Assembly (NCBI RefSeq): GCF_001676785.2
Contig: NZ_CP015910.2
Coordinates: forward strand, 1,736,001-1,800,000
Length of the DNA stretch: 64,000 bases
Origin: Brachyspira hyodysenteriae ATCC 27164
GTDB taxonomy: Bacteria > Spirochaetota > Brachyspiria > Brachyspirales > Brachyspiraceae
Direction of reading: 5' to 3'
Shown here: one piece after another, positions 36,807 to 45,531 of the stretch
How positions within the stretch are numbered: position 1 is the first letter of the stretch
Layout of the letters: the number at the start of each line of letters is the position of its first letter
Notes under the pieces: generated by a model
Databases searched by the model: none
What the model was told of the DNA's origin: nothing
What the model saw: only the letters and a program-made list of their open reading frames with translations
Program-made: the position numbers and the translations under genes

Positions 36807-38624
36807 ATGAATAAAATCATTGTAATAATATCTTTAATCATACTATTAGCAACATCTTGTCAAACTTTGAATATCATTATACCTAATGATGTAAGAAAAA
36901 TGCTTGCTAAAAATATTGATGAAGATAGAAGTCAAAATCCTCTTTATAGAGAGTTCAGAGCAGCTTGGATATCATCAGTAGTGAATATAGACTGGCCTTT
37001 GAAAGGAGGAAGCGAATCCGAACAGAAAAAACTCATTGTAAAACATTTAGATACATTATATGAAAATAATTTCAATGCTTTATTTATTCAGGTAAAGCCG
37101 GATGCAGGAGTAATATTTAAATCAGAAATAAATCCTGCCACAAGATATTTTTCCGGTTCAAAATCAAGCGATGAAAAAGATGATTACCCTTTCAAAACTG
37201 ATATGCTTGAATTCATAATAGAAGAAGCTCATAAAAGAAATTTAGAAGTTCATGCTTGGTTTAATCCTTATAGAATGTCTTTTACTTATGATAAAACTAA
37301 AAGCTATGAAGAACAATTTTCAAAAAAGAATTTTATTCATACATATGTTTCTAATAATCTTAAGCCTATATATTGGTATGATAACAGACTTTATTTAGAT
37401 CCTGGAGAACCTATAAGTGCAAAATATATAACAGATTCAGTAATAGAAGTTGTTGAAAATTATGATGTAGACGGCATACATTTTGATGATTATTTTTATC
37501 AGAATGCTGCAAGAGGAAAAACTTATAAAGATTGGCCTGATGAAGTAAGCGCTGAAAAATATGGAGCTAAAAGAGGATACGATATTACAAATAAATCTGA
37601 TGATGGTTATGGAGTGAATGGACTTTATGCTTGGAGAAGAGATAATATCAATAGACTTGTAAGCGATTTATACAGAGAAATAAAATCAAGAAAACCTTAT
37701 GTAAAATGGACTATTTCACCTGCAGGAGTTTGGAGGAATAAAGATAAATTAGCAGAATATCCTGGAAGCAAATATGGAAGCGAAACAAGATCATATAATC
37801 CTAATTTTGATGCTTTGCATGCTGATGTTCTTTTATGGATGCTTAACGGCGAAAAAACAGCTACTTTAAATAATGCCACAAAAAAAGACGGATTAAATAG
37901 AATGTATATTGATGCTATAATACCGCAAGTATATTGGACTTCAGAACATAAAACAGCACCTTTCGATAAAATAGTTAAATGGTGGGTTGGTGAAGCAAAA
38001 AAATCAAATAATGGAAAACTTGCAGACATATATATAGGACATGCTCTATACAGAATGGGAAGTGCCACAAATATAGAACCTTGGCATGATATTGATTTGA
38101 TGTCAAGACAAATAAATTATATAAGAGATGTAGGAAAAGGATATATTAAAGGATCAGCATTCTTCACAATGCATAATATGTATAGAAAAGACAGAGATAC
38201 AGGAAATTTCGGAAATGATGCTATTGAATATGTAAGAGAAAATAATTATATATTCAAAGCAATAGTACCAACAATGAACACTATGAAAGATATAAGTAAA
38301 GCTCCTTTAAAATTAGAGAATCCAAGTATTAAAAAAGTTTTCGGAGGAATTGAAATAACATTCACAGATCCTAATGAATACAGACTCGATAAATACGGAC
38401 ATCTTCTGCCTTCATATTCTTCGTACTATGCTGTATACAGAGAAACTATAGGAGAATCAGGAATAGAATTAATAGATAAAATAAGAAGAACAGACTTCAA
38501 TGCAAACTCAAAAGTAACATATAAAGATAAAACAGCAAATTCAAAGCAGACTTATATATATTATGTTACAGCATTGGACAGGATACATAATGAAAGCGAA
38601 TACCTTACTATAATAAATGATTGA
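36807..38624 (+). CDS. GHL10-type glycosyl hydrolase lipoprotein
   Basis: A 605-residue lipoprotein: signal peptide with lipobox LATSC (Cys18). The following TIM-barrel part is of the glycosyl-hydrolase-like 10 family (DUF187), with FRAAWISSVVNIDWP, AHKRNLEVHAWFNPYR, YDVDGIHFDDYFY and IIPQVYW. Members of this group in E. coli (DigH/YddW) cleave peptidoglycan glycan strands lacking stem peptides. The C-terminal 130 residues look like a fibronectin-like domain (YAVYRETI... TYIYYVTALD). A peptidoglycan role at the cell envelope is inferred. Not evidently in an operon; the next gene begins 32 bases later on the same strand. Confidence 0.88.
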   Translation: MNKIIVIISLIILLATSCQTLNIIIPNDVRKMLAKNIDEDRSQNPLYREFRAAWISSVVNIDWPLKGGSESEQKKLIVKHLDTLYENNFNALFIQVKPDAGVIFKSEINPATRYFSGSKSSDEKDDYPFKTDMLEFIIEEAHKRNLEVHAWFNPYRMSFTYDKTKSYEEQFSKKNFIHTYVSNNLKPIYWYDNRLYLDPGEPISAKYITDSVIEVVENYDVDGIHFDDYFYQNAARGKTYKDWPDEVSAEKYGAKRGYDITNKSDDGYGVNGLYAWRRDNINRLVSDLYREIKSRKPYVKWTISPAGVWRNKDKLAEYPGSKYGSETRSYNPNFDALHADVLLWMLNGEKTATLNNATKKDGLNRMYIDAIIPQVYWTSEHKTAPFDKIVKWWVGEAKKSNNGKLADIYIGHALYRMGSATNIEPWHDIDLMSRQINYIRDVGKGYIKGSAFFTMHNMYRKDRDTGNFGNDAIEYVRENNYIFKAIVPTMNTMKDISKAPLKLENPSIKKVFGGIEITFTDPNEYRLDKYGHLLPSYSSYYAVYRETIGESGIELIDKIRRTDFNANSKVTYKDKTANSKQTYIYYVTALDRIHNESEYLTIIND

Positions 38625-38656
38625 CAAATATAATCTAATAAATATACTTATATAAT

Positions 38657-39328
38657 ATGATATTAGAAAATTTATATTATACTGATTATTATAAAAATCA
38701 TTGGAATAAATATGGTATTCTATTTGAAGATAAATATTTTGAAAGTGATAAAAAAACTATATTAAATGATGATTATTATATTATACATAAAAAATATTCA
38801 GGATACATTCATCAAAAAGATATTATAGGATATGAAAGAAGTTTGTACACTAATCATGATAATAAACTTATTTACAATTATAAAAGTGATGATGCCAGAA
38901 TGTTTAAAATAATAAATCATAATAATCATGAATATTTTATTTTTAATAGAGATTTATCCGGTTTTTCTATAATCGATTTAAATAAAACTAATAAAGAATT
39001 TAACTTCTATTATAATAAACCAATAAACAAAAACGGCGTAATTGTTTTTATGAATGCTGAATATTGTAATGATAAAATTCTTTTTTATATATTCTATTTA
39101 TCAAAAGCAGATAACGGAGCATTTAAAAGAGTATTCAATTATTTATTATATGACTTTTCTAATGGAATACAAAAGAATCAAAATTATGTTAACTTTGTAG
39201 ATATAAGAAAATCAATATTAGATTTATACGATTATGAATTATATTTTACTTATAAAGCATATTTTGATAATAACAGCATAATAGCAGAAGATTTATCTAA
39301 CGGGAAAAAATTTAATATTAATATATAA
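38657..39328 (+). CDS. hypothetical protein
   Basis: A 223-residue protein without a recognised family. It has no signal peptide or membrane helix and is very rich in tyrosine, asparagine, isoleucine and lysine, with short beta-strand-like stretches (YIIHKKYSGYIH, HEYFIFNRDLSGFSIIDL). It looks like a soluble beta-rich protein. It begins 32 bases after the GHL10 gene and is convergent with the next lipoprotein gene, ending two bases before that gene's stop codon. No ribosome binding site is obvious, so the exact start is uncertain. Confidence 0.6.
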   Translation: MILENLYYTDYYKNHWNKYGILFEDKYFESDKKTILNDDYYIIHKKYSGYIHQKDIIGYERSLYTNHDNKLIYNYKSDDARMFKIINHNNHEYFIFNRDLSGFSIIDLNKTNKEFNFYYNKPINKNGVIVFMNAEYCNDKILFYIFYLSKADNGAFKRVFNYLLYDFSNGIQKNQNYVNFVDIRKSILDLYDYELYFTYKAYFDNNSIIAEDLSNGKKFNINI

Positions 39329-39329
39329 A

Positions 39330-39797
39330 CTAATTCAAAGCCTTATTTCTCATTAATATTAAAGCTAAATCATCAATTCCATTTTCTTCATCACTATACA
39401 ATGAATAATATATTCCATTAACGTTCCAATAGACTATATATTCTTTTTTATTATTTGTTTGTATTGTTATTTCTATATTTGTTTCTTCATCAATATTTTT
39501 TCTTTCTTCTTTAAGATTATCAAAAAATGAAAGTAAATCATTTAAATTCTTTGAAGCTCTGTAATAATAGTTAATATTATTATAATCAAAATTAGATTCT
39601 GCAATAGTTTTATTAACGATAGCATATTTAACATTCATAGCATGCTCAGGAGCCGGCACACAGTATCCTAAAACAGTAAAAGATTTTGTAGAGTCCACCG
39701 GTACAATATCAAACTTTTCACTATTATTTTTATTGGAAGAACATGATATAAATAATAATATACTAAAAATTAAAAACAAAGATTTTATTATATGCAT
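39330..39797 (-). CDS. hypothetical lipoprotein
   Basis: A 155-residue protein with a lipoprotein signal peptide (lipobox FISC, Cys19) and a mature part with no recognised family. The exported region has mixed strands and helices, for example EITIQTNNKKEYIVYWNVNGIYYSLYSD. It follows oppC by 58 bases on the same strand and could be part of the same transcript, but nothing in it resembles a substrate-binding protein, so a link to the transporter is unproven. Confidence 0.7.
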   Translation of the reverse strand: MHIIKSLFLIFSILLFISCSSNKNNSEKFDIVPVDSTKSFTVLGYCVPAPEHAMNVKYAIVNKTIAESNFDYNNINYYYRASKNLNDLLSFFDNLKEERKNIDEETNIEITIQTNNKKEYIVYWNVNGIYYSLYSDEENGIDDLALILMRNKALN

Positions 39798-39855
39798 AGT
39801 TATCCTTATATTAAATAATCTAATTAAGATTAAATCATATTCAATAAAAAATCAA

Positions 39856-41268
39856 TTATCTGCTTCTAAGTTTAGGGTGAAGTATCTTATCCAAAGCAAA
39901 ACCCAAAAATGCAAATGACATACCTAAAATAGCAATCAAAATTCCCGGAGGTATTATCCACCACCAAAGCCCAGAAAGCACAGCAGAACCTTTCATAGCA
40001 TCATGCAAAATCTGTCCCCAAGTAACTATAGAAGCATCTCCAAGTCCAAGCAATGATAAAGAAGATTCATAAACTATAGCAGAAGGTACAGCCAAAGCCA
40101 TAGAAGCAAATGAAAAAGGCAAAAGTAAAGGAGCCAAATGATTAAATATTATTCTAAAATGTCCTGCTCCTATAGTGCGTGCTGCCTCAATATAAGTTTC
40201 TTCTTTAAGCTGCATAGCCATAGAACGAACTGTCATAACCGAACCAGTCCAAGAGAAAAATATCATCATCGTTATCATAGTCCATATACTAGGCTTGAAT
40301 ATAGCACTCATAACTATCATAACAGGAAGTACAGGTATGCCTATAAATATTTGATAAATAAACTGCATAGTATTATCAACAAATCCGCCGAAATATGCAG
40401 ATACTATTCCATACATTACTCCTATTATAACAGATATAAAACTTGTAGCTATTCCGATAAATAATGCCCATTTCAGTCCGGATACTAAACCAGAAAATAT
40501 ATCTCTTTTCATATTATCAGTACCCATTATACCAGACATAGAGCCTACCAATACTATATATGGATCTTCAAAGCTTGCATTATCTCCTGAAAATTTTCCG
40601 CTCACTTCAAATTTATAAATGCCTTTCAATGCCTGAAAATTTTTAGCCATATCATCTTTTTTTGTATTAAAAAGTATTTTCATAGGATTGGTTGTAAGAG
40701 TATCAATCTGTCTTGCTAATATTCTAGGAACTGACTCTCTGTAAAATCTGAATATTCTATTTTTTGAATCATTGAATGATGATATTCTTAAATCTCCGTT
40801 TATATTATGTAAACTATCTGAAAGTGTAATTACTGCCCCATCAGGTCTTGTTACATTCCAAATGAGTCCTGTAGCACCATTAACATTAGCATGAAAAATT
40901 AAATCCACTGGAGCTTTATCAAATTTATAATCATATTCAAATACTGCTTTATAATTTAATTCTCCATTTATATTATTAGTTTCAACACTTATAGGTTTTA
41001 TATCTGTTGTGATAGCTGATTTTTCTTTCTGAAAAAAATTAATCCATTCAGGAGCAGCTGAAGCCGGATTATCCTGCCAATATGTTATATCTCTCCATCT
41101 TTTAGGTGCTTCTTTATAAGTTAAAAGCAAAGGCTCAAGTAATGATACCATAATAGCTAAAACAAGTATGCATAAACCAACAACACCTGTTTTATCTCTT
41201 TTAAACTCATTAAAAAATTCTATTAAAGGAGCAAGTTTTTTCTTGATTTTATTCATATCTCTATCCAT
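39856..41268 (-). CDS. oppC: oligopeptide/dipeptide ABC transporter permease, OppC/DppC type
   Basis: This is the second permease of a peptide-type ABC importer. Its 470 residues include the binding-protein-dependent transport domain with the EAA loop EAARTIGAGHFRIIFNHLAPLL and five to six helices in the C-terminal 230 residues. Between the first helix (about 29-50) and the transport domain lies an exported insertion of about 190 residues, so it is clearly longer than a normal OppC of about 300. The start overlaps the oppB stop as TAATG, giving translational coupling. Binding protein and ATPase genes are not next to it. Substrate is unknown. Confidence 0.9.
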   Translation of the reverse strand: MDRDMNKIKKKLAPLIEFFNEFKRDKTGVVGLCILVLAIMVSLLEPLLLTYKEAPKRWRDITYWQDNPASAAPEWINFFQKEKSAITTDIKPISVETNNINGELNYKAVFEYDYKFDKAPVDLIFHANVNGATGLIWNVTRPDGAVITLSDSLHNINGDLRISSFNDSKNRIFRFYRESVPRILARQIDTLTTNPMKILFNTKKDDMAKNFQALKGIYKFEVSGKFSGDNASFEDPYIVLVGSMSGIMGTDNMKRDIFSGLVSGLKWALFIGIATSFISVIIGVMYGIVSAYFGGFVDNTMQFIYQIFIGIPVLPVMIVMSAIFKPSIWTMITMMIFFSWTGSVMTVRSMAMQLKEETYIEAARTIGAGHFRIIFNHLAPLLLPFSFASMALAVPSAIVYESSLSLLGLGDASIVTWGQILHDAMKGSAVLSGLWWWIIPPGILIAILGMSFAFLGFALDKILHPKLRSR

Positions 41269-42308
41269 TACATCTTGCCTCCGACTTTTATTCTAGGATC
41301 TAAGAATCCGTAAGATATATCAAGAACAACTAATCCGAATTGATAAAGTGCTGTAGTTATAGCTAAATTACCCATCAATACTGGTATATCATTTTGCTGA
41401 ACTGATATCCAATAAAGATTTCCCAAACCAGGCCAAGAAAATATACCTTCAAATATAATTGATCCTGCAATAGAACCAAGAAGTCCCAATAAAGTTATAG
41501 TAACTATTGGAGGAGCTGAACTTCTTAAAGTATGTCCAAGTAAAACAGACTTTTCAGATATCCCTCTTGCTCTTGCTGCCATTATGTAATCTTCCTGCAA
41601 TGTTGATAAAACTATATTTCTTACAACAAATGAAAGTCCCCAAAAACCTATTAATGTTAATGTAAGCAAAGGCAAAGACATATGCCATAACATATCCAAA
41701 TAATACATTATGCCTGTAGGTGTTGGTATGGAATGCACTCCTCCAGATGGGAATAATTTAAACTTATAAACAAATATCATTATAAGTATCATAGAAAGCC
41801 ACCAAGTGGGCATACCGTAAACTATCATAGTTATAATGCTTGTAGTTCTGTCAAATGCCCCGCCTGCTTTTCTAGCCTTTATAAGTCCTATTATCAAACC
41901 TATTATCATTTGTATAACTGATGCTGTTGTAAAAAGTATTATAGAACGAGGAAGTGCCTCTCCTATTATCTTTATAACATCTCTGTTACCGTTTGAATCC
42001 ATCATTATAGAAGATTTTCCGAATTGGAAAGTTATTGTATTAATACCCCTTATAAATATTCTCTCTCCTATGCTTCTATTAAGCCAATATATATCATAAT
42101 AATATGCCCTTCTCTCTTTTATAAAATTCTCCACATCTTCAGTACGCATATTACTAAGTCCTCTCACTTCGGCATTTATATTTTCTTCAATTTGCGCCTT
42201 GAGAGTTTTTTCACTAACGGTATTAAATATAGCAGAAGACATAAACATAAGTATTACAAACATGATTATGCCTTTCAATATTCTTTTAATAACAAAATAA
42301 GTAAACAT
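41268..42308 (-). CDS. oppB: oligopeptide/dipeptide ABC transporter permease, OppB/DppB type
   Basis: The first permease of the pair, 346 residues with an N-terminal helix, a short exported loop (about 30-95) and the transport domain with the EAA loop AARARGISEKSVLLGHTLRSSAPP. It resembles the YejB/OppB group. The order oppB-oppC with a 1-base overlap is standard, but the expected substrate-binding protein and oppD/oppF ATPases are missing from the window. The upstream 470-base spacer is full of inverted GC-rich repeats. Assignment to the family is firm, substrate is not. Confidence 0.92.
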   Translation of the reverse strand: MFTYFVIKRILKGIIMFVILMFMSSAIFNTVSEKTLKAQIEENINAEVRGLSNMRTEDVENFIKERRAYYYDIYWLNRSIGERIFIRGINTITFQFGKSSIMMDSNGNRDVIKIIGEALPRSIILFTTASVIQMIIGLIIGLIKARKAGGAFDRTTSIITMIVYGMPTWWLSMILIMIFVYKFKLFPSGGVHSIPTPTGIMYYLDMLWHMSLPLLTLTLIGFWGLSFVVRNIVLSTLQEDYIMAARARGISEKSVLLGHTLRSSAPPIVTITLLGLLGSIAGSIIFEGIFSWPGLGNLYWISVQQNDIPVLMGNLAITTALYQFGLVVLDISYGFLDPRIKVGGKM

Positions 42309-42778
42309 AATATAATCCTTTCAAGCATTATACTAAAAATAATAAAAATTGTAAAGTATTATTATGTTAATTTAATTATGTTAATTTTCTTAAATTTTAA
42401 ATACTACGCACGGTGAGTTTATTAAAAATATCAATTAAATTGCATTTAAAAAACTGCCTATATAATAAAACAATATCAATCGTGCGTTAAAGAATTTTTT
42501 TAACTTAATAAAAACTTGGGTGGGTGCTAAAATTTCTTATTCAGCAGTAAATATAAATAAAACTATAATTGCAAAATTAAAATATAAAAAATAAAGGGCG
42601 GGGTATGTAATTAAGCTTTAAAACTTTATTTCAATCCCCACCATATTTTCTTATTAACTTATATTGAATTTTTTAATTATTATTTTTTTATTGCGTACTT
42701 AGAAAATATAAAATCCCACCCTAGATTTTTTTAAATTTAGAGCTTACTTACCGCCCTAAAATATATAATATTTAGATA
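42309..42778. repeat. gene-free spacer with paired inverted GC-rich motifs
   Basis: No credible gene is seen in these 470 bases. Against an AT-rich background there are GC-rich words that pair with each other. ACGCACGG (42,407-42,414) can pair with CGTGCGT (42,480-42,486), GGGTGGGT (about 42,518-42,525) with CCCACCC (about 42,715-42,721), and AGGGCGG (about 42,595-42,601) with CCGCCCT (about 42,751-42,757). This could be a degenerate element or a long structured leader of oppB. I cannot choose between them. Confidence 0.55.
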
Positions 42779-43270
42779 TCAGCAATACTCAGTTTTTTCA
42801 TTAAACGAAGCTGACTTACCACTTTCGATATGCTCGTCCATAAGAATATTAACTATTTCATCAGCACGATTATTTTCTTTATTAGTGGAATGCCCTTTCA
42901 CTTTTATAAACTCTATATCATGCTTTTTAGAAAGTTCTATTAATCTTAACCAATATTCTTTATTTTCAACAGGCTTCTTATCACTTTTTACCCAATTATT
43001 TTTCTGCCAAGAATATATCCATTTAGTCATACCATTAACTAAATATGCACTGTCACTATGAAGCTTTATACTATGAGAATGCTTTAATCTCTCAAGTGCC
43101 TTAATAGCCGCCTTCATTTCCATTCTGTTATTTGTAGTATTATCCTCGCTTTCACCTATCTCAAGACGAAGATTATGCTTTTCACTTATAAGTATTGCTG
43201 CCCAAGCACCAAGCCCAGGATTTCCTCTGCATCCGCCGTCTGTGTATATAATAATATTATCTTTTGTCAT
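42779..43270 (-). CDS. rnhA: ribonuclease HI
   Basis: RNase HI degrades the RNA strand of RNA-DNA hybrids. The 163-residue protein has all four acidic active-site residues: D in IYTDGGCRGNPG, E in NNRMEMKAAIKAL, D in LHSDSAYLVNG, and D in NRADEIVN, with the GHS loop before the last. It has a normal-length core and a short C-terminal tail. It is downstream of nrnA by 34 bases and probably in the same transcript. Identification is firm. Confidence 0.96.
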   Translation of the reverse strand: MTKDNIIIYTDGGCRGNPGLGAWAAILISEKHNLRLEIGESEDNTTNNRMEMKAAIKALERLKHSHSIKLHSDSAYLVNGMTKWIYSWQKNNWVKSDKKPVENKEYWLRLIELSKKHDIEFIKVKGHSTNKENNRADEIVNILMDEHIESGKSASFNEKTEYC

Positions 43271-43304
43271 GAATTTTCTTAAGTTTATTTGATATTATAA
43301 AAAA

Positions 43305-44318
43305 TTATGAAGCCATCAAATCAATCAATTTATCATTTATTGATTTCACCAAATTTTCTTTAGTATAATCTTTCTTTGATACTGTAAAACCTGATGCTTT
43401 AGGATGTCCGCCGCCGCCGAAACTCTCTGCCACTTCTCTAATATTTTTAGAACATCTGCTTCTAATACTGACTCTAAAGTTATCTTCATTTTCATGAATT
43501 ATAAAGCCAATCAATACATCATCCATCTGAATAATAGTATCAGAAGCGCTAACAGCAAGCTCTTTCATATTAGTACCGCAAATCTTATCTCCCAAGCATA
43601 TGTATCCTATTTTATTTTTATCATCTATAACCATACTTCTATATATTTCCATTAAAGCAGCAACATCATTTTTAGTATATCTCTTTCTAACAACATTTCC
43701 AAGATTTTCCTGTATTATACCTACTTTCATTAATTTAGAACCATAAAGCAAAGTTCTATCTGTTGTATTGCTGAATATAAAACTTCCTGTATCTGTACAA
43801 ATACCGCAGTAAAGAAGTGTTGCTATATTATGATCAAACTTTTCTAAATAATCCTGAAATATATCAACTATTATCTCACAAGTAGCACCTGCAGTAGTAT
43901 CATCATAAAACATAGTAACTCCATTAATATTTCTAACTTTATGATGATCTATGAATATTACTTCATTGTATTCATTTAATACTTCAGAAATCCAACCAAT
44001 TCTATCTATATCACCTGAATCTAAAACAACTAAAACATCTTTTTCAGGCAAAGTATCTTCATTAACTTCAAAAATTACTTCATCAACAAAAATAAGATTC
44101 TGCAAATCTCTCTGCTTTTTATCTGTATTTACAACACAAGCATTCTTGCCAAATATATTTTTAATGATTAAAGACAAAGCAAGCCCAGAACATATACAAT
44201 CGCAATCCGGATTTCTATGCCCTGTAATAGTAACATTATCAGCTTTTGAAAGCCTTTCTATTATTTCTTTTTTTGATACATTTAATTTAGCTTGTTTATC
44301 TTCTTCATTATAAGACAT
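43305..44318 (-). CDS. nrnA: DHH/DHHA1 phosphoesterase, NrnA-type
   Basis: NrnA-type enzymes degrade short oligoribonucleotides and can dephosphorylate pAp. The 337 residues contain the DHH domain: GHRNPDCDCICSG, VVLDSGDIDRI and FIDHHKV with metal-binding residues. The DHHA1 domain ends with SFGGGGHPKASGF. The order nrnA next to rbfA is common in bacteria. Substrate could instead be a cyclic-dinucleotide product, as for the related GdpP family, but the membrane and PAS domains of GdpP are absent. Confidence 0.92.
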   Translation of the reverse strand: MSYNEEDKQAKLNVSKKEIIERLSKADNVTITGHRNPDCDCICSGLALSLIIKNIFGKNACVVNTDKKQRDLQNLIFVDEVIFEVNEDTLPEKDVLVVLDSGDIDRIGWISEVLNEYNEVIFIDHHKVRNINGVTMFYDDTTAGATCEIIVDIFQDYLEKFDHNIATLLYCGICTDTGSFIFSNTTDRTLLYGSKLMKVGIIQENLGNVVRKRYTKNDVAALMEIYRSMVIDDKNKIGYICLGDKICGTNMKELAVSASDTIIQMDDVLIGFIIHENEDNFRVSIRSRCSKNIREVAESFGGGGHPKASGFTVSKKDYTKENLVKSINDKLIDLMAS

Positions 44319-44348
44319 TGATAAGTCCTTAATTTATTATTATTAAGA

Positions 44349-44717
44349 TTAATTTTCTTCAGGAATTTCTTCCGGTATATCCAAATTTTTTATATCTGTT
44401 AATACTTTATTAGTTTCTATTAGATTTTTATCATAATGGAATGTCAAATTTGGAACATACCTAATAGTAAGCTGTTTTTTAAGATAAGAAAATATTACTC
44501 CCTTAGCACTATTAAGGCCGTTAAGAACTTCATTTTGCTTATCTTCACGCAAGCATACAAAATATACTTTAGCATTCTTTAAATCTTTAGCTGTATCTAC
44601 TTTAGTAATAGTTACAAGATTATTTTTTATTCTAGGATCTTCTATCTCTCTCATTATAATCATAGAGAGAGTCTGCTTAATATTCTCATTAACTCTAAGT
44701 ATTCTATGTGAGGACAT
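44349..44717 (-). CDS. rbfA: ribosome-binding factor A
   Basis: RbfA binds the 30S subunit and helps mature the 5' end of 16S rRNA. The 122-residue protein has the family pattern: a start with RILRVNENIKQTLSMIIMREIEDPRI, the central KDLKNAKVYFVC and TIRYVPNLTFHYD near the end. It is 30 bases upstream of nrnA and 20 bases downstream of cheW, so it probably shares the cheW promoter. Confidence 0.95.
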   Translation of the reverse strand: MSSHRILRVNENIKQTLSMIIMREIEDPRIKNNLVTITKVDTAKDLKNAKVYFVCLREDKQNEVLNGLNSAKGVIFSYLKKQLTIRYVPNLTFHYDKNLIETNKVLTDIKNLDIPEEIPEEN

Positions 44718-44737
44718 AACAGTATTTACTTATTTTC

Positions 44738-45217
44738 TTACTTTACTATAGAATTATTAACGGCATTAGTTAGATCGTCAAGCTCATCTTTAATGAATAC
44801 TTTATCTATATCAACTAAAATAATCATTTGTTCATTAGCTTTAACTAAACCCATTATATATCTGCTGTCTATTCCAACATGCATATCTATATCTTCTTGA
44901 ATATTTTCATTATTTATAGTAAGTACATCTGATACAGAGTCAACAACCAAACCATATTTTTTATCGCCTATTGCTACAACTACAATTACGCAGTTTTCAG
45001 GATTCATAGGCTCATCAAAATGGAATCTTGCTCTTAAATCTATAACAAGAATTATAGTACCTCTCAAATTAATAATACCTTTCAAATAATCCGGACAATT
45101 TGGGATTGGAGAAGGCTGCATAAAGTTTAATATTTCCTGAACTTTTAATATATCTATTCCGTATAATTCGTTATTTATTTTAAATACAAGTATTTGATTT
45201 GATATGGCACTGCTCAT
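44738..45217 (-). CDS. cheW: chemotaxis coupling protein CheW
   Basis: CheW links chemoreceptors to the kinase CheA. The 159 residues form one CheW domain: VFKINNELYGIDILKVQEI, IPNCPDYLKGIINLRGTIILVIDLR and GLVVDSVSDVL. It is preceded by AAAGGAG and a TTGACT-N16-TATAAT promoter, and followed by rbfA, an unusual pairing of chemotaxis and ribosome maturation. No cheA or cheY genes are adjacent, though a broken chemoreceptor gene lies at 57.9 kb. Confidence 0.96.
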   Translation of the reverse strand: MSSAISNQILVFKINNELYGIDILKVQEILNFMQPSPIPNCPDYLKGIINLRGTIILVIDLRARFHFDEPMNPENCVIVVVAIGDKKYGLVVDSVSDVLTINNENIQEDIDMHVGIDSRYIMGLVKANEQMIILVDIDKVFIKDELDDLTNAVNNSIVK

Positions 45218-45243
45218 GTTATCTCCTTTAAATCATATTATGA

Positions 45244-45271
45244 ATTATAATATATAATGTACATAAGTCAA
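45244..45271 (-). promoter_or_regulatory. sigma-70-type promoter of cheW
   Basis: On the minus strand TTGACT (45,266-45,271), a 16-base spacer and a perfect TATAAT (45,244-45,249) lie 27 bases before the cheW start, with AAAGGAG between. Confidence 0.65.
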
Positions 45272-45426
45272 GTAATTTTATTATTCTTTTTATCCATTTT
45301 ATACTATATTCAATAAAAATACAATAATATTAAAAACTAATATATTTCATTATTGATTATAAAATATAAAAAATACATATTAATAATACTAATTTACATA
45401 CATAAAATCAATTATAATAAATAATA

Positions 45427-45455
45427 TTGATTAATTAATATATTTAATTTATAAT
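45427..45455 (+). promoter_or_regulatory. sigma-70-type promoter of the sbcD-like operon
   Basis: TTGATT (45,427-45,432), a 17-base spacer and a perfect TATAAT (45,450-45,455) precede the ATG at 45,532 by about 75 bases. Confidence 0.6.
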
Positions 45456-45531
45456 ATAAAAATACAGTTTCAATAAAAATTATTAATCATTATTAACGAT
45501 AATATTATTAACTATAATAAAAGAGAATTTT

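Larger units (their letters stand above)
45218..45531. other. divergent AT-rich promoter region of cheW and the sbcD-like gene
   Basis: These 314 bases between divergent genes are almost pure A+T and hold no gene. The cheW promoter lies at one end and the sbcD-like promoter at the other. Nothing else was recognised between them. Confidence 0.6.

Noticed and set aside
41836-42416. Plus-strand frames opposite oppB
   Set aside because: They overlap the clear permease gene, have no ribosome binding site and show no protein-like pattern.
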